From NCBI GenBank assembly GCA_037445895.1, contig JBBIJO010000008.1, positions 1 to 64,000 of the forward strand: a stretch of 64,000 bases of DNA. Reading direction: 5' to 3'. Positions 18,005-27,245 of the stretch are shown in pieces. The stretch is from JBBIJO01 sp037445895. Its GTDB lineage: Bacteria; Bacteroidota; Ignavibacteria; Kapaibacteriales; UBA2268. The notes beneath the pieces were generated by a model. The model did not search any database, was not told the DNA's origin, and saw nothing but the letters and a program-made list of their open reading frames with translations. Each line of letters starts with the position of its first letter. The first letter of the stretch is position 1. The position numbers and the translations under genes are program-made.

Positions 18005-19120
18005 TTATGTTAAATCTTCTTTTCGCCGGCAATGTAAGGAAAATTGTACAGTGGTTCCTTCGCCAATTTTACTACTGATATGAAATATACCATCGTGAAT
18101 TTCAACTAATTTTTTAGAAATAATTAATCCCATACCAACGCCTTGTTGTTCGTAGATGTCTCGTTCGAACTGAGTTAACGTATTAATTTCTTCTACTTTT
18201 TTGGAATCCATTCCGCGGCCTTGGTCTCGGATGGTGAAAACTATAACTTCATCTTGTATTTCGGCTGAAATATTAATAGGTTGCCCAGGTGCCGAAAACT
18301 TAATTGCATTGTCAATCAATTCATCAATGATTTTGTAGAAGCTATCGGAAGCAATTTCGATTGAAACACTTTCGTCGAGATTTTCGTAAACAATATCATT
18401 TTCCCTATTGAAAGGTTGGGCTTTGAGCAGGGCAATGTCTTGCAAAATAGCCATCGGTTCGTCAGTATAATGTAATCGGAGTTGGTTCCTTTTCTCTGGG
18501 ATATTAGATATTGCCTCGATTTTTGTGTAAATCAAAAAATTTTCGGTGATTTTGAGTAGTCTATTCGATGTTTTAACAATGTCTTCTGCTATTTCTATTA
18601 CATCGTTTTTAGAAATATCGTCGAAAGATTGAATGATGAACTTTGCCGAACCAATTATCTCGTTCAATACAGTACGAAATTCGTGTGGGATAGCAAAAGA
18701 GACGGCTTTGCCTACGGTTTCGACACGCTCCGTTACTTGGCGTTGGAAAGTTGCCATTTTTCGCCATTGTGTATTTATTGCTTGTATTAACTCTTCGTGG
18801 CTAATTGGTTTGGTGATGTAATCGTCTGCGCCACGAATCATTCCTTCGCGCATATGTTGCTTTTCGCCAAAGGCTGTCAAGAATATAAACGGTATTGCTT
18901 CTGTATCGGGTCTCGAACGTATATGCTCCAACATTTTATACCCATCCATCATAGGCATTTGGATATCGCATAGTATTAAATCTGGCTTAATTTCTATAGC
19001 CTTTTGTAGTCCTTCAATTCCATTTGTCGCTGTGTAAACTGTGTAGCCTTCTAAAGTCAATAATACAGATGTGCTTTCCAATATGTAGTCCGAATCGTCG
19101 ATAACGAGTATTCTTTTCAT
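18005..19120 (-). CDS. Response regulator-histidine kinase hybrid (REC first)
   Basis: A 371-residue cytoplasmic protein with an N-terminal receiver domain (residues 1-120, phosphoacceptor Asp in LILCDIQMPMMDGY, signalling Thr/Lys in FLTAFG and ITKPIS). A HisKA-like dimerisation domain with PHEFRTVLNEIIG (about 152) and a HATPase domain with DELIDNAIKFSAPG, DQGRGM and GVGMGLIISKKLVEIH follow. It has no membrane or sensor domain, so it probably responds to a separate kinase or phosphotransfer protein. GTG 19129 would add three residues; ATG 19120 is preferred. It is divergent from recO and lies just upstream of buk. Confidence 0.88.
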   Translation of the reverse strand: MKRILVIDDSDYILESTSVLLTLEGYTVYTATNGIEGLQKAIEIKPDLILCDIQMPMMDGYKMLEHIRSRPDTEAIPFIFLTAFGEKQHMREGMIRGADDYITKPISHEELIQAINTQWRKMATFQRQVTERVETVGKAVSFAIPHEFRTVLNEIIGSAKFIIQSFDDISKNDVIEIAEDIVKTSNRLLKITENFLIYTKIEAISNIPEKRNQLRLHYTDEPMAILQDIALLKAQPFNRENDIVYENLDESVSIEIASDSFYKIIDELIDNAIKFSAPGQPINISAEIQDEVIVFTIRDQGRGMDSKKVEEINTLTQFERDIYEQQGVGMGLIISKKLVEIHDGIFHISSKIGEGTTVQFSLHCRRKEDLT

Positions 19121-19214
19121 TTTTACCACTTGATAAAACCAAAATGCAAATTAAGAAAATTGATTGTATATTCGTGTTGTTGTTTTATGTAAAACTTTAA
19201 ATTGTATTGAGTGT

Positions 19215-19949
19215 GTGATTGTTTCGACCGAGGGAATTGTAGTTCGGACTTTTAATTATCGGGAATCGAGCAAAGTAGCCGAGGTATTTACCGAAAGCGA
19301 TGGCTTGGTTTCTCTAATCTCGAAAGGTGTGCGAAAAACTAAAAAGGTTACAGGAATCTTAGAACCTTTAAATATTATTTTTTTGAACTTCTATAAAACA
19401 ACAAATCGCGAACTTTTTTTACTTTCCAAGTTCGAAACTGTTTCGAGTTGTTATCGAATTGTTGAAGACTACGATAGTCTTGTAAGTGGATTAATGATAT
19501 TGGAAGCTGTTCATAAATCTCAACAACAACTTGTTCCTAATAAAACCTTGTATTACGTTTTAAAAAAGAGCATCGATGCTTTGAAAAGTAAATCATTTTT
19601 CCCATTTGCTGTTTTTGTGTTTTTTATTCTTTTTTTGCTGGAAGATCTTGGAATTTCTTTTCTTGCCAATAAAAGCGAAAGCATTTTGAATCAATTAAAT
19701 AACAATGTAATTTTGAATTTGGCAGATGGGAAAATTTTAGAAAAAATGGAAGGGGATAATTTTATTGGAATGAAAGCAAAAACTCTGCAAAAGATGTTTT
19801 ACCTTTCTAATTTAGATGTTGAAGCACTATCTTCAATTACCTTCGGTAACGAAGAGCAAAAAGAACTCGTTTCGTTTTTCGAAACTTATATTTCTTTCCA
19901 TCTCGATAAAGAAATAAGGTTTAATTCTTTTTTACTTCTAAACTTATGA
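19215..19949 (+). CDS. recO: DNA repair protein RecO
   Basis: Helps load RecA at single-strand gaps with RecR/RecF. The typical N-terminal OB fold is visible in TEGIVVRTFNYRESSKVAEVFTE-like text (split here as TEGIVVRTFNYRESSK then VAEVFTESDGLVSLISKGVR) with KTKK and LEPLNIIFLNFY after it. The C-terminal helical part is divergent and lacks the zinc cysteines of many homologues. I place the start at GTG 19215, where homology-like sequence begins; a TTG at 19164 in the same frame adds 17 residues of unlikely sequence. The last codons overlap the next gene in an ATGA junction, so translation is coupled. Confidence 0.85.
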   Translation: MIVSTEGIVVRTFNYRESSKVAEVFTESDGLVSLISKGVRKTKKVTGILEPLNIIFLNFYKTTNRELFLLSKFETVSSCYRIVEDYDSLVSGLMILEAVHKSQQQLVPNKTLYYVLKKSIDALKSKSFFPFAVFVFFILFLLEDLGISFLANKSESILNQLNNNVILNLADGKILEKMEGDNFIGMKAKTLQKMFYLSNLDVEALSSITFGNEEQKELVSFFETYISFHLDKEIRFNSFLLLNL

Positions 19950-21244
19950 TTTGGAAAATTCTTTTTACTATTTTTCTTGTTTTATTGAACGCATTTTTTG
20001 TTGCCGCTGAATTCGCTATTGTAAAAGTTCGTAGTTCACAAATCGATTTGCGTGTCCGGTCTGGACATAAGGCAGCAAAAATTACACGCCATTTGATAGA
20101 CCATCTAAATGAATATCTTTCGGCTACACAACTTGGGATTACTTTTGCAAGTCTTGGGCTGGGATGGATTGGTGAACCTGTTGTTTCTAAAATCATTATT
20201 GCATCTTTCACTTTTTTAGGAATTAATTCCGATATCAATTTGATTGAAAAAATTTCGTTGCCAATTGCCTTTATTACTATTACAATTTTGCACATTGTCT
20301 TTGGAGAACTTGCTCCCAAATCGATTGCAATTATTAAATCGGAACAAACCGCGCTTATTGTGTCCTTTCCGCTTCGGTTGTTCTATCTCGTTTTCAAGCC
20401 TTTTATCTTTACTTTAAATGGATTTGCGGATTTGGTTTTGAAAGTGTTTGGGGTTAGTCCCGTTACTGGTCATATTGAGTTTCATTCCGAAGATGAGCTT
20501 CGGCATATTCTTCAAGAAAGTTCAAAAGTGGGAACTATCGAGAAATCCGAAGAAAGCTTGATTCAAAATATTTTCGATTTTACCGATAGGAAAGTACGAC
20601 AAGTTATGATTCCAAGAAACAGGATTGTTGGGTTCGATAAAAATTCTACTCTTTCGGAGATACTACAGAAATTTAATTCCGAAGGATATTCCCGAATGCC
20701 GGTTTTTGATTCTACAATCGATGATATTGTTGGGATTCTTTATGCAAAAGATTTGTTGAAAGCAATTAATGAGACTAATGCTCAACAGCTATTTTTGCTC
20801 GATAATATTATTCGCAAACCCTTTTTTGTTCACGAAGATGAAAAAATTAACACTATCCTTCGATTGATGCAAAAGAATAGGGTACACATTGCTATTGTAA
20901 TCGATGATTTTGGAGGCACCGCTGGGCTTGTATCAATCGAAGACATACTCGAAGAAATCGTTGGCGAAATTCAAGACGAATACGACGAAGAATCTCCGAT
21001 TGTTATACCAATAACCGATAAAGACTTCGAAATTATCGCATCGGCAAGCATAGATGATGCAAACGACTTGCTCCCTGTCAAATTCCCAAAACAAGAGGAA
21101 TACGATACTGTTGGGGGTTTCGTTTATCATAATTTAGGGCGAATCCCTAAGCAAGGCGAAACAATGCGCGTTGGGAATTTCGAGCTCGTTGTTACCCAAA
21201 CGTCCGAACGCAGTATTGAAAAAGTCAGGATAAGGATAATATAA
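19946..21244 (+). CDS. CNNM/CorC (HlyC) family membrane protein with CBS pair
   Basis: A 432-residue protein with a DUF21 transmembrane domain (about 1-190, starting LLNAFFVAAEFAIVKVRSSQ), a CBS domain pair (about 205-330, PRNRIVGF and DDFGGTAGLVSIEDILEEIVGEI) and a C-terminal CorC_HlyC domain (about 345-432, YDTVGGFVYHNLGRIPKQGE). Homologues export or sense Mg2+; older annotation calls them hemolysins. It overlaps recO by four bases. Together with the CorA-like gene it gives the window two predicted magnesium-related proteins. Confidence 0.92.
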   Translation: MIWKILFTIFLVLLNAFFVAAEFAIVKVRSSQIDLRVRSGHKAAKITRHLIDHLNEYLSATQLGITFASLGLGWIGEPVVSKIIIASFTFLGINSDINLIEKISLPIAFITITILHIVFGELAPKSIAIIKSEQTALIVSFPLRLFYLVFKPFIFTLNGFADLVLKVFGVSPVTGHIEFHSEDELRHILQESSKVGTIEKSEESLIQNIFDFTDRKVRQVMIPRNRIVGFDKNSTLSEILQKFNSEGYSRMPVFDSTIDDIVGILYAKDLLKAINETNAQQLFLLDNIIRKPFFVHEDEKINTILRLMQKNRVHIAIVIDDFGGTAGLVSIEDILEEIVGEIQDEYDEESPIVIPITDKDFEIIASASIDDANDLLPVKFPKQEEYDTVGGFVYHNLGRIPKQGETMRVGNFELVVTQTSERSIEKVRIRII

Positions 21245-21419
21245 CTGTTTTTATTTTTAAGTGAGAAACAAGCTTCGGGAACTTTGCATTTTTTAGCGTT
21301 GATACCACAATTTCGAAACAGCCGCTGCATACCATTTTGATGTTATTAATACAGCACGCGTCGCTTATGTTGCCTAATTACTTCGTTACTTTATTGGGGA
21401 GTTGCAAACATAGTGTAGT

Positions 21420-22172
21420 TTAGTTTTTTATTTCATATCTTTCTAATCGGAAGGATTCTCCAAGATAAAGTCGACGAACGTCGGGATTTTCGGCGATTTC
21501 TTCGGCTGTTCCGGAGCAAAATATTTCTCCATCAATAAGAATATAGGAGCGGTCGGTTATTGTGAGAGTTTCGTGGACGTTGTGGTCGGTAATGAGTATC
21601 CCGATTCCCTGATGTTTCAATTTGAGAATCATTTTCATAATGTCTTCGACAGCAAGGGGGTCTATTCCAGCAAACGGCTCGTCGAGCAGGATAAACTTAG
21701 GATTGGACGCTAAACTGCGAGCTATTTCACATCGACGCCGCTCCCCGCCCGAAAGCATATAGCCTTTTTGTTTACGCAAATGTTCCAATCCGAAGTTTTC
21801 CAATAACATTTCGAGTCGTTGTGTTTTCTCGGCTTTCGAAAGTCTTTGTAATTGAAGGATAGACATTATATTTTTCTCAACAGAAAGTTTACGGAAAATC
21901 GAGGTTTCTTGCGGTAGATAAGCAATTCCTAATCGAGCGCGCCGATACATTGGCAACGTTGTAATATCGGAATTGTCAAGAAACACTTTCCCTTCGTTCG
22001 GTCGAATCATTCCAACAATCATATAGAAGGTTGTCGTTTTGCCAGCTCCATTGGGTCCAAGAAGCCCAACGACTTCACCTTGGGTAATATTCAAGGTAAC
22101 GTTTCGGACAACGGTGCGTCGTTTGTATTTCTTGATTAGATTTTTGGCTTCGAGAAAACTAGGTTCGAACAT
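21420..22172 (-). CDS. lptB: LPS export ABC transporter ATP-binding protein
   Basis: The cytoplasmic ATPase that drives LPS extraction and transport to the outer membrane with LptFGC. The 250 residues show Walker A GPNGAGKTTTFYMIVG, Q-loop YLPQETSIFRKLSVEKNI, signature LSGGERRRCEIARSL and Walker B FILLDEPFAGIDPLAV. The RRRCEIAR form and the IDPLAVEDI sequence are characteristic of LptB and separate it from amino acid transporters. It follows the HtrA-like gene by three bases on the same strand, linking outer-membrane assembly and envelope protein quality control in one transcript. LptA/C are not adjacent. Confidence 0.94.
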   Translation of the reverse strand: MFEPSFLEAKNLIKKYKRRTVVRNVTLNITQGEVVGLLGPNGAGKTTTFYMIVGMIRPNEGKVFLDNSDITTLPMYRRARLGIAYLPQETSIFRKLSVEKNIMSILQLQRLSKAEKTQRLEMLLENFGLEHLRKQKGYMLSGGERRRCEIARSLASNPKFILLDEPFAGIDPLAVEDIMKMILKLKHQGIGILITDHNVHETLTITDRSYILIDGEIFCSGTAEEIAENPDVRRLYLGESFRLERYEIKN

Positions 22173-22175
22173 CCT

Positions 22176-23372
22176 CTATCTTAGCTTTTTTATGGTTATT
22201 TTCTTTTCAAGGATTTGTTTGTCTCGCTGGATTTTGAAAGTTAGTATGTCCCCGACAAAAGTATCGAGAACAGTATAGTAATCATTAAGAGTTTCCATCG
22301 GTTTTCCATTAACTTCTAGTATTATATCGCCGGGTTCGAGACCTGCCTGTGCTGCCGGCGAATTTCTTTTAACAGTAATAACAAGTAACCCAGAATCGAA
22401 TTCCAAGCCGTATCTTTTAGCTTCTTGCGAAGTAGGTTCAAGTAATTCAATACCGATATCTGGATTACGCTCCACTTTAGAATTTTGAATAAGCTTATCA
22501 ATTACTGTTTTCACTCGGTTGATAGGGACAGCCCAGCCAATTCCGATACTACCGGCACCGCTGTAGCTTTGAGCTGTGGAGAAAATTACGGTGTTAATCC
22601 CAATTACCTCCCCGAAAGCATTGATGAGTGGACCGCCAGAATTTCCCGAACTAATAGCAGCATCGGTTTGTATCATATTTTTGTAAACTCTATTTTCATG
22701 GGAAAAATTAACCCCTTTGTTGGAAACAACTCCCACTGTAACAGTAGGCTTTGCATTTAAGTCGAATAGACCAAAGGGATTGCCTAATGCAATTACCCAT
22801 TCACCCAAAAGAACATCTTCGGAATTACCAAGCTTTAAGTAAGGAAGATTCTTTGCATTGATTTTTAATAGCGCTACATCTGTTACATAATCTGAACCTA
22901 TTATTTCAGCATCGTATCGTTTCCCATCTGTGGTAGTTACAATTATTTTCGAGGCATTTCCAGCCACATGGTGATTTGTTAATATGTAGCCATCGGAGGA
23001 GATTATGAATCCAGACCCGAGCCCTTTAACCGAGTATTTTTCATAATATTGGGTTCTTGGTCGTCGCCCGAAAAAAAACTGAAAGATTGGGTCGTCTTCT
23101 AAAGGGTCCCAAGTTGTAACAGGAACTTCAACATATTGAATTACATTTATACCTACAATCGCCGGAACAGCTATAGAAACTGCTTTTGTAATAGCGTTTT
23201 GTCGCGAATTGTAGAGTTGCTGCGAAATCGAGTCGGTAGATGAATGGATTGCTTCCGAATATATTTTTTTCAAGTTTGTGAACGTAGAATGGGAAGTATC
23301 GTCCTTTGCCGAACAACCAATGCTCGTCAAAATAAAAAAAACTAAAAGGAATCTACTTATTTTAAAGTTCAT
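22176..23372 (-). CDS. HtrA/DegQ-like serine protease, lipoprotein form
   Basis: A 398-residue envelope protease. The signal peptide ends in LTSIGCSAKD, a lipobox, so the enzyme is probably membrane-tethered. The trypsin-like domain has His in TNHHVAG, Asp in YVTDVALLKI and Ser in ISSGNSGGPLINAFGEVIGIN. A single PDZ domain lies at about 305-398 (LVITVKRNSPAAQAGLEPGDIILEVNG). Most Gram-negative DegP proteins have two PDZ domains, so this resembles DegS or one-PDZ HtrA. The gene ends three bases before lptB and is divergent from priA with 37 bases between starts. Confidence 0.92.
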   Translation of the reverse strand: MNFKISRFLLVFFILTSIGCSAKDDTSHSTFTNLKKIYSEAIHSSTDSISQQLYNSRQNAITKAVSIAVPAIVGINVIQYVEVPVTTWDPLEDDPIFQFFFGRRPRTQYYEKYSVKGLGSGFIISSDGYILTNHHVAGNASKIIVTTTDGKRYDAEIIGSDYVTDVALLKINAKNLPYLKLGNSEDVLLGEWVIALGNPFGLFDLNAKPTVTVGVVSNKGVNFSHENRVYKNMIQTDAAISSGNSGGPLINAFGEVIGINTVIFSTAQSYSGAGSIGIGWAVPINRVKTVIDKLIQNSKVERNPDIGIELLEPTSQEAKRYGLEFDSGLLVITVKRNSPAAQAGLEPGDIILEVNGKPMETLNDYYTVLDTFVGDILTFKIQRDKQILEKKITIKKLR

Positions 23373-23409
23373 AATTTGTTAATTTCATTTTTTTAAAAAA
23401 AAACGACGA

Positions 23410-25947
23410 ATGATTTTCGAAAAGATTACAAGTGTATTTAGATATGGTAAATTAGTTGATGTTGTTCCTTTAACTTCTGTCGATTCAGCATTTACTTATT
23501 TATGTGAAACCAATCAGGAAATAGAACTTGTTGGTTGTAGGGTATTAATCCCTTTTGGAAGTCGGAAACTTACTGGGGTTATTGTCAAGGAGCACAAAGA
23601 AGGTCTCGATTTTCCACAAGAGAGACTAAGGCGAGTTATCGATGTTTTGGATACAAGTCCCTCGTTTTCTAGAAAAATGTTGGACTTATGTTATTGGATT
23701 GCTGAGTATTATCACGCACCAATTGGAGATGTTTTCCGAGCAGTTTTGCCTCCCAAGCTAACTATTAAACAAAGCATATACATAAAATTATATGGGGTAC
23801 CGAGGTTCGAGGATTTTGTATTGTCGAAAAACCAATCGAAGCTTGTTGAATTCTTGAAAATGAAGAATAAGCCTATAAGTTTAAAGTCTTTGCAAAAGCA
23901 ACTAAAAATTGGAAATGTAGGTTTGGTTGTCGAAAGTTTAGTAGAAAAAGGGATTATTGGGATAGCAAATAGACTGAGTGGTGGGATTACCAAGCAAAAA
24001 GTCCTTCGGATTAACCGAGAAATGTTCAAAGCTGAAAAATTCAGCGAATATTTGGAAATCGTTAAAAGAAGAAGGAGTCTCGTCGAAATTCTTAACTATC
24101 TCAACGATTCTTTATTGCAAGGCAACGAGGAGGTATATCCCGAGGATTTGCAACCAATATTGCGTTCGAATTCGATGTCTAAAATCTTGAAAGAACTCGA
24201 ACAAATGGGTTTTGTCTCGATTTTTGAATCCGATAAAATCGAGGGACCCATTAGTGATAACACCTATTATAATTCAAAGAATGAGTTGCTATTGGAATTG
24301 AGCCCTGAACAAAATAGTGCGAAAGAAGCAATTCTAACTGCTCTTGCAAAAGAACAGTTCGATTCATTCCTACTTTTTGGTGTTACTGGAAGCGGGAAAA
24401 CGCTTGTGTATATGCATATAGCTCGGAAGTGCATAGAATTGGGTAAAGGTGTTATTTTGCTTGTTCCCGAAATTTCTATTACACCGCAGTTAATTGGACG
24501 CTTCCAAAATGCTTTTCCCAACCAGATTGCAGTTTTTCATTCAAAGTTATCTCCTTCGGAAAGAATAAAATTCTGGTACTTGGTTCAGAATGGAGAAAAA
24601 AAATTAGTTATTGGAGCAAGATCTGCCATTTTTGCACCGGTAAAGAATTTGGGTTTGATTATTGTTGACGAAGAACATGAGCCTTCGTATAAGCAAGAGT
24701 CCCCGACTCCACGTTACAATTCGCGAGATGTAGCTCTAATGCGTGGTAAATTCGAGAATTCTGTTGTTGTTTTGGGTTCGGCAACTCCTTCCGTTGGAAC
24801 ATATTTCTTAGCAAAGAAAAATAAACATAGGTTAATACAAATAAATAGGAGAGCCGATGGAGCCAAATTGCCCGAGATTATCGTGGTCGATGTTGTTGAA
24901 CAAAGGAAAAAAAGCAAGATGTATGGGCAATATTCATCTATATTGATGGAGAAAATAGTCGAACGAGTCCATAGAAAAGAAGGGGTAATTATTTTTCAGA
25001 ATCGCCGCGGTTTTGGCTTACTTATTGAGTGTTCAAACTGTGGGAATATACCAAAATGCCCAAATTGCGAAGTAAGCCTTACTTACCACAAGTTAGATGG
25101 AAAATTGAAATGCCATTATTGTGGCTATTTCGAACATTACGAGGGAGTCTGCAAACAATGTGGTTCCGATGCTTTACTTATATTGGGATATGGAACTCAA
25201 CGACTCGAAGAAGAATTACAACACCGTTTAGAAGCATTTGATATTAAACCGAAGATTGAGCGCTTCGATTTGGATTCAGTTCGTCGTGGTGGGGTGGCGA
25301 ACGATATTTTAAATCGTTTTTCTACTGGGGAAACCGACATACTTGTTGGAACACAATTGATTGCAAAAAGCTTGGATTTCGAGCGGGTTACACTCGTGGG
25401 GATAGTTAATGCCGATTTGCAAATGAACTTGCCCGATTTTACTTCTGCCGAAAGAGCATTTCAATTATTCACACAAGTTGCTGGGCGTTCTGGACGCAAG
25501 CATAAATTTCCCGGTCAAGTTGTAATTCAAACTTCTAATCCAAATGCTTATCCAATCGTTTGCTTTAAGAATAACGATTATGAATCATTTTATCGAGAAG
25601 AAATTATGTTTAGACAGGAATTAAATTACCCGCCGTTCACTAGGTTAATTGCTTTGGAAGTTCAAGATAAGGATTTGAAAAGAATCGAGGAATGTTTTGC
25701 CATAATTTTGAGGCTCTTAAAATCCGATTCATTCTACTCAGTCCTTGGACCAGTAATTCCCATAGTTCCAAAAATTCAGGGAAGATATAGAAATGTTGCT
25801 TTAATTAAAGTAAGTAAACAATCAGATTCTTCGGGGAAAAAAATTGGTGTAATTTTGAATGCGATAGAAAATCAAATAATGAAAAAATATAATTCGAAAG
25901 ATTTCAAATTCATTATAGATGTCGATTGCCAGTATTCATTAATGTAA
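23410..25947 (+). CDS. priA: Primosomal helicase PriA
   Basis: Restarts stalled replication forks by unwinding DNA and loading the replicative helicase. The 845-residue protein has the N-terminal 3'-binding domain (PLTSVDSAFTY, VLIPFGSRKLTGVI), Walker A FGVTGSGKTLVYMHIA, DEEH box VDEEHEPSYKQE, and the paired zinc sites (CSNCGNIPKCPNC, CHYCGYFEHYEGVCKQCG) within the helicase core. YGTQRLEEEL and FQLFTQVAGRSGR are helicase motifs V-VI. About 130 residues in the middle, after the N-terminal domain, are divergent. It is divergent from htrA, and its last bases overlap the untranslated leader of the next gene. Confidence 0.96.
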   Translation: MIFEKITSVFRYGKLVDVVPLTSVDSAFTYLCETNQEIELVGCRVLIPFGSRKLTGVIVKEHKEGLDFPQERLRRVIDVLDTSPSFSRKMLDLCYWIAEYYHAPIGDVFRAVLPPKLTIKQSIYIKLYGVPRFEDFVLSKNQSKLVEFLKMKNKPISLKSLQKQLKIGNVGLVVESLVEKGIIGIANRLSGGITKQKVLRINREMFKAEKFSEYLEIVKRRRSLVEILNYLNDSLLQGNEEVYPEDLQPILRSNSMSKILKELEQMGFVSIFESDKIEGPISDNTYYNSKNELLLELSPEQNSAKEAILTALAKEQFDSFLLFGVTGSGKTLVYMHIARKCIELGKGVILLVPEISITPQLIGRFQNAFPNQIAVFHSKLSPSERIKFWYLVQNGEKKLVIGARSAIFAPVKNLGLIIVDEEHEPSYKQESPTPRYNSRDVALMRGKFENSVVVLGSATPSVGTYFLAKKNKHRLIQINRRADGAKLPEIIVVDVVEQRKKSKMYGQYSSILMEKIVERVHRKEGVIIFQNRRGFGLLIECSNCGNIPKCPNCEVSLTYHKLDGKLKCHYCGYFEHYEGVCKQCGSDALLILGYGTQRLEEELQHRLEAFDIKPKIERFDLDSVRRGGVANDILNRFSTGETDILVGTQLIAKSLDFERVTLVGIVNADLQMNLPDFTSAERAFQLFTQVAGRSGRKHKFPGQVVIQTSNPNAYPIVCFKNNDYESFYREEIMFRQELNYPPFTRLIALEVQDKDLKRIEECFAIILRLLKSDSFYSVLGPVIPIVPKIQGRYRNVALIKVSKQSDSSGKKIGVILNAIENQIMKKYNSKDFKFIIDVDCQYSLM

Positions 25948-25964
25948 ATAGAAAAGGAAATAGA

Positions 25965-26591
25965 ATGAATACTAAATTAGTAATAATTCTGGTGTTTGTT
26001 GCCTGCATTTTTGGCGTTTGTTGCACAACAGTTCAAACAAGGTATAACATAAGAAGCAAAAATGTAGGAGGCGACACAATTTCCGAACAAAACACAAGTG
26101 GGGGACAATCCATAACTAAAATAGTTGTTGAACAAAAAGAGCCAGAAAAGTTGGTTGAACCTCCTAAAAAAGATACTGTGGTTATTGTTCTAAATACCGA
26201 AACACACAAGGCTTATTCCGATATTGATGCAAATATAAGTCGAGCCAATGAATTATTTGAATCTAAAGATTATAAAAATGCATTTGACCTTTATAGGTTT
26301 ATTCTCAAAAGGCTTGAGAAGACAAATCCTAATTACTGGAATGTTCGCTTTCGATACGAAGAATGCAAAATTTCATTGGGGAAAGTCGACGAAGGGCTCG
26401 AAGGTATTGAATTCTTACTTAGTTTAATTGAAGAAGAGAATGCTACGAAGGAAAATCTTTTAGCGAGCTTTATTAAAATTTTATGCCAAAATGGTAAAAA
26501 AGAAAAAGCGAAATATTACTTTGAGGTGCTGAAAAAAAACTTTCCAAATTCAAAGTATGTTGGGGGATTCGAAGTGTTTCAGTGTTTATAG
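25965..26591 (+). CDS. Lipoprotein with TPR-like helical repeats
   Basis: A 208-residue protein. I start it at ATG 25965, preceded by AAAGGAAA. The signal peptide MNTKLVIILVFVACIFGVCC gives a lipobox around the double cysteine. A polar, Thr/Glu/Lys-rich linker leads to a helical C-terminal half (about 90-208) with NELFESKDYKNAFDLYRFI and a second copy-like FIKILCQNGKKEKAKYYFEVL, which look like tetratricopeptide repeats. TPR lipoproteins often assist outer-membrane assembly, but no family can be named. It lies 17 bases after priA and may be in the same transcript. Confidence 0.7.
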   Translation: MNTKLVIILVFVACIFGVCCTTVQTRYNIRSKNVGGDTISEQNTSGGQSITKIVVEQKEPEKLVEPPKKDTVVIVLNTETHKAYSDIDANISRANELFESKDYKNAFDLYRFILKRLEKTNPNYWNVRFRYEECKISLGKVDEGLEGIEFLLSLIEEENATKENLLASFIKILCQNGKKEKAKYYFEVLKKNFPNSKYVGGFEVFQCL

Positions 26592-26630
26592 ATGATATTC
26601 ACTATTGCTAATCATAAAGTTTGGAGTTCG

Positions 26631-26672
26631 ATGGGGGATATTTCAAGTTCGAAATAGCCCCCATATTTTTTA
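26631..26672. terminator. Strong bidirectional terminator
   Basis: ATGGGGGATATTTC (26631-26644) pairs with GAAATAGCCCCCAT (26651-26664) with one mismatch and a 6-base loop, followed by ATTTTTT. It lies between the converging TPR lipoprotein and ferritin genes. Confidence 0.88.
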
Positions 26673-27185
26673 CGTTTGCGTGTTAGTTTCGGAAGTAAGT
26701 GTTCTTTTACTTAATTCATTGTCTATCATAATTAAACCACCTTTCCAATCGCCAATGAGTTTAAGTTTTTCGACGATTTCGAGAACGGTTGCTTCTTCCT
26801 CGACCTGTTCGGTTATAAACCATTGAAGAAACACGTGGGTAGCATGATCGCCTTCTTTGATGGAAAGATTTGCAAGCTCGGTTATTTTTTCCGTTACGAA
26901 CTGTTCGTGCTTCAAGGAATCCTCCATAGCAGAAAGAGGAGAATTCCAATTTGTTGGTGGAGCATCAATAGCTCCAATTTGGATGTTACCGCCGCGTGCC
27001 GCAACATAATCGAAAAATTTCATTGCATGTGTCATTTCTTCTTGTGCTTGGATACGCATCCAATGGGCAAATCCTTTCAAGTTAATGGATTGGAAATAAC
27101 CCGACATAGCGAGATAAAGATTCGATGAATACATTTCGCGAGCTAATTGAGCATTTAATGCATCTTGCATTGCTTGTTTAATCAT
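26670..27185 (-). CDS. ftnA: Ferritin (bacterial non-haem type)
   Basis: Stores iron as a 24-subunit shell and oxidises Fe2+ at a dinuclear site. The 171 residues form the four-helix bundle with ferroxidase ligands in REMYSSNLYLAMS (helix A), AQEEMTHAMKFFDYV (helix B) and FLQWFITEQVEEE (helix C), as in FtnA. GGAG stands before ATG 27185. It is transcribed alone, convergent with the TPR lipoprotein and sharing its terminator. No Fur-box-like palindrome is obvious upstream. Confidence 0.95.
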   Translation of the reverse strand: MIKQAMQDALNAQLAREMYSSNLYLAMSGYFQSINLKGFAHWMRIQAQEEMTHAMKFFDYVAARGGNIQIGAIDAPPTNWNSPLSAMEDSLKHEQFVTEKITELANLSIKEGDHATHVFLQWFITEQVEEEATVLEIVEKLKLIGDWKGGLIMIDNELSKRTLTSETNTQT

Positions 27186-27245
27186 CTTTGTCTCCTTTAT
27201 GAATAAGTTTTTAAAACTTTTCGACGTTACGAAGTAATTTTTAGT

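Noticed and set aside
21245..21419. Terminator between the CNNM gene and lptB
   Set aside because: I could not find a convincing stem followed by a T-run in this convergent gap.
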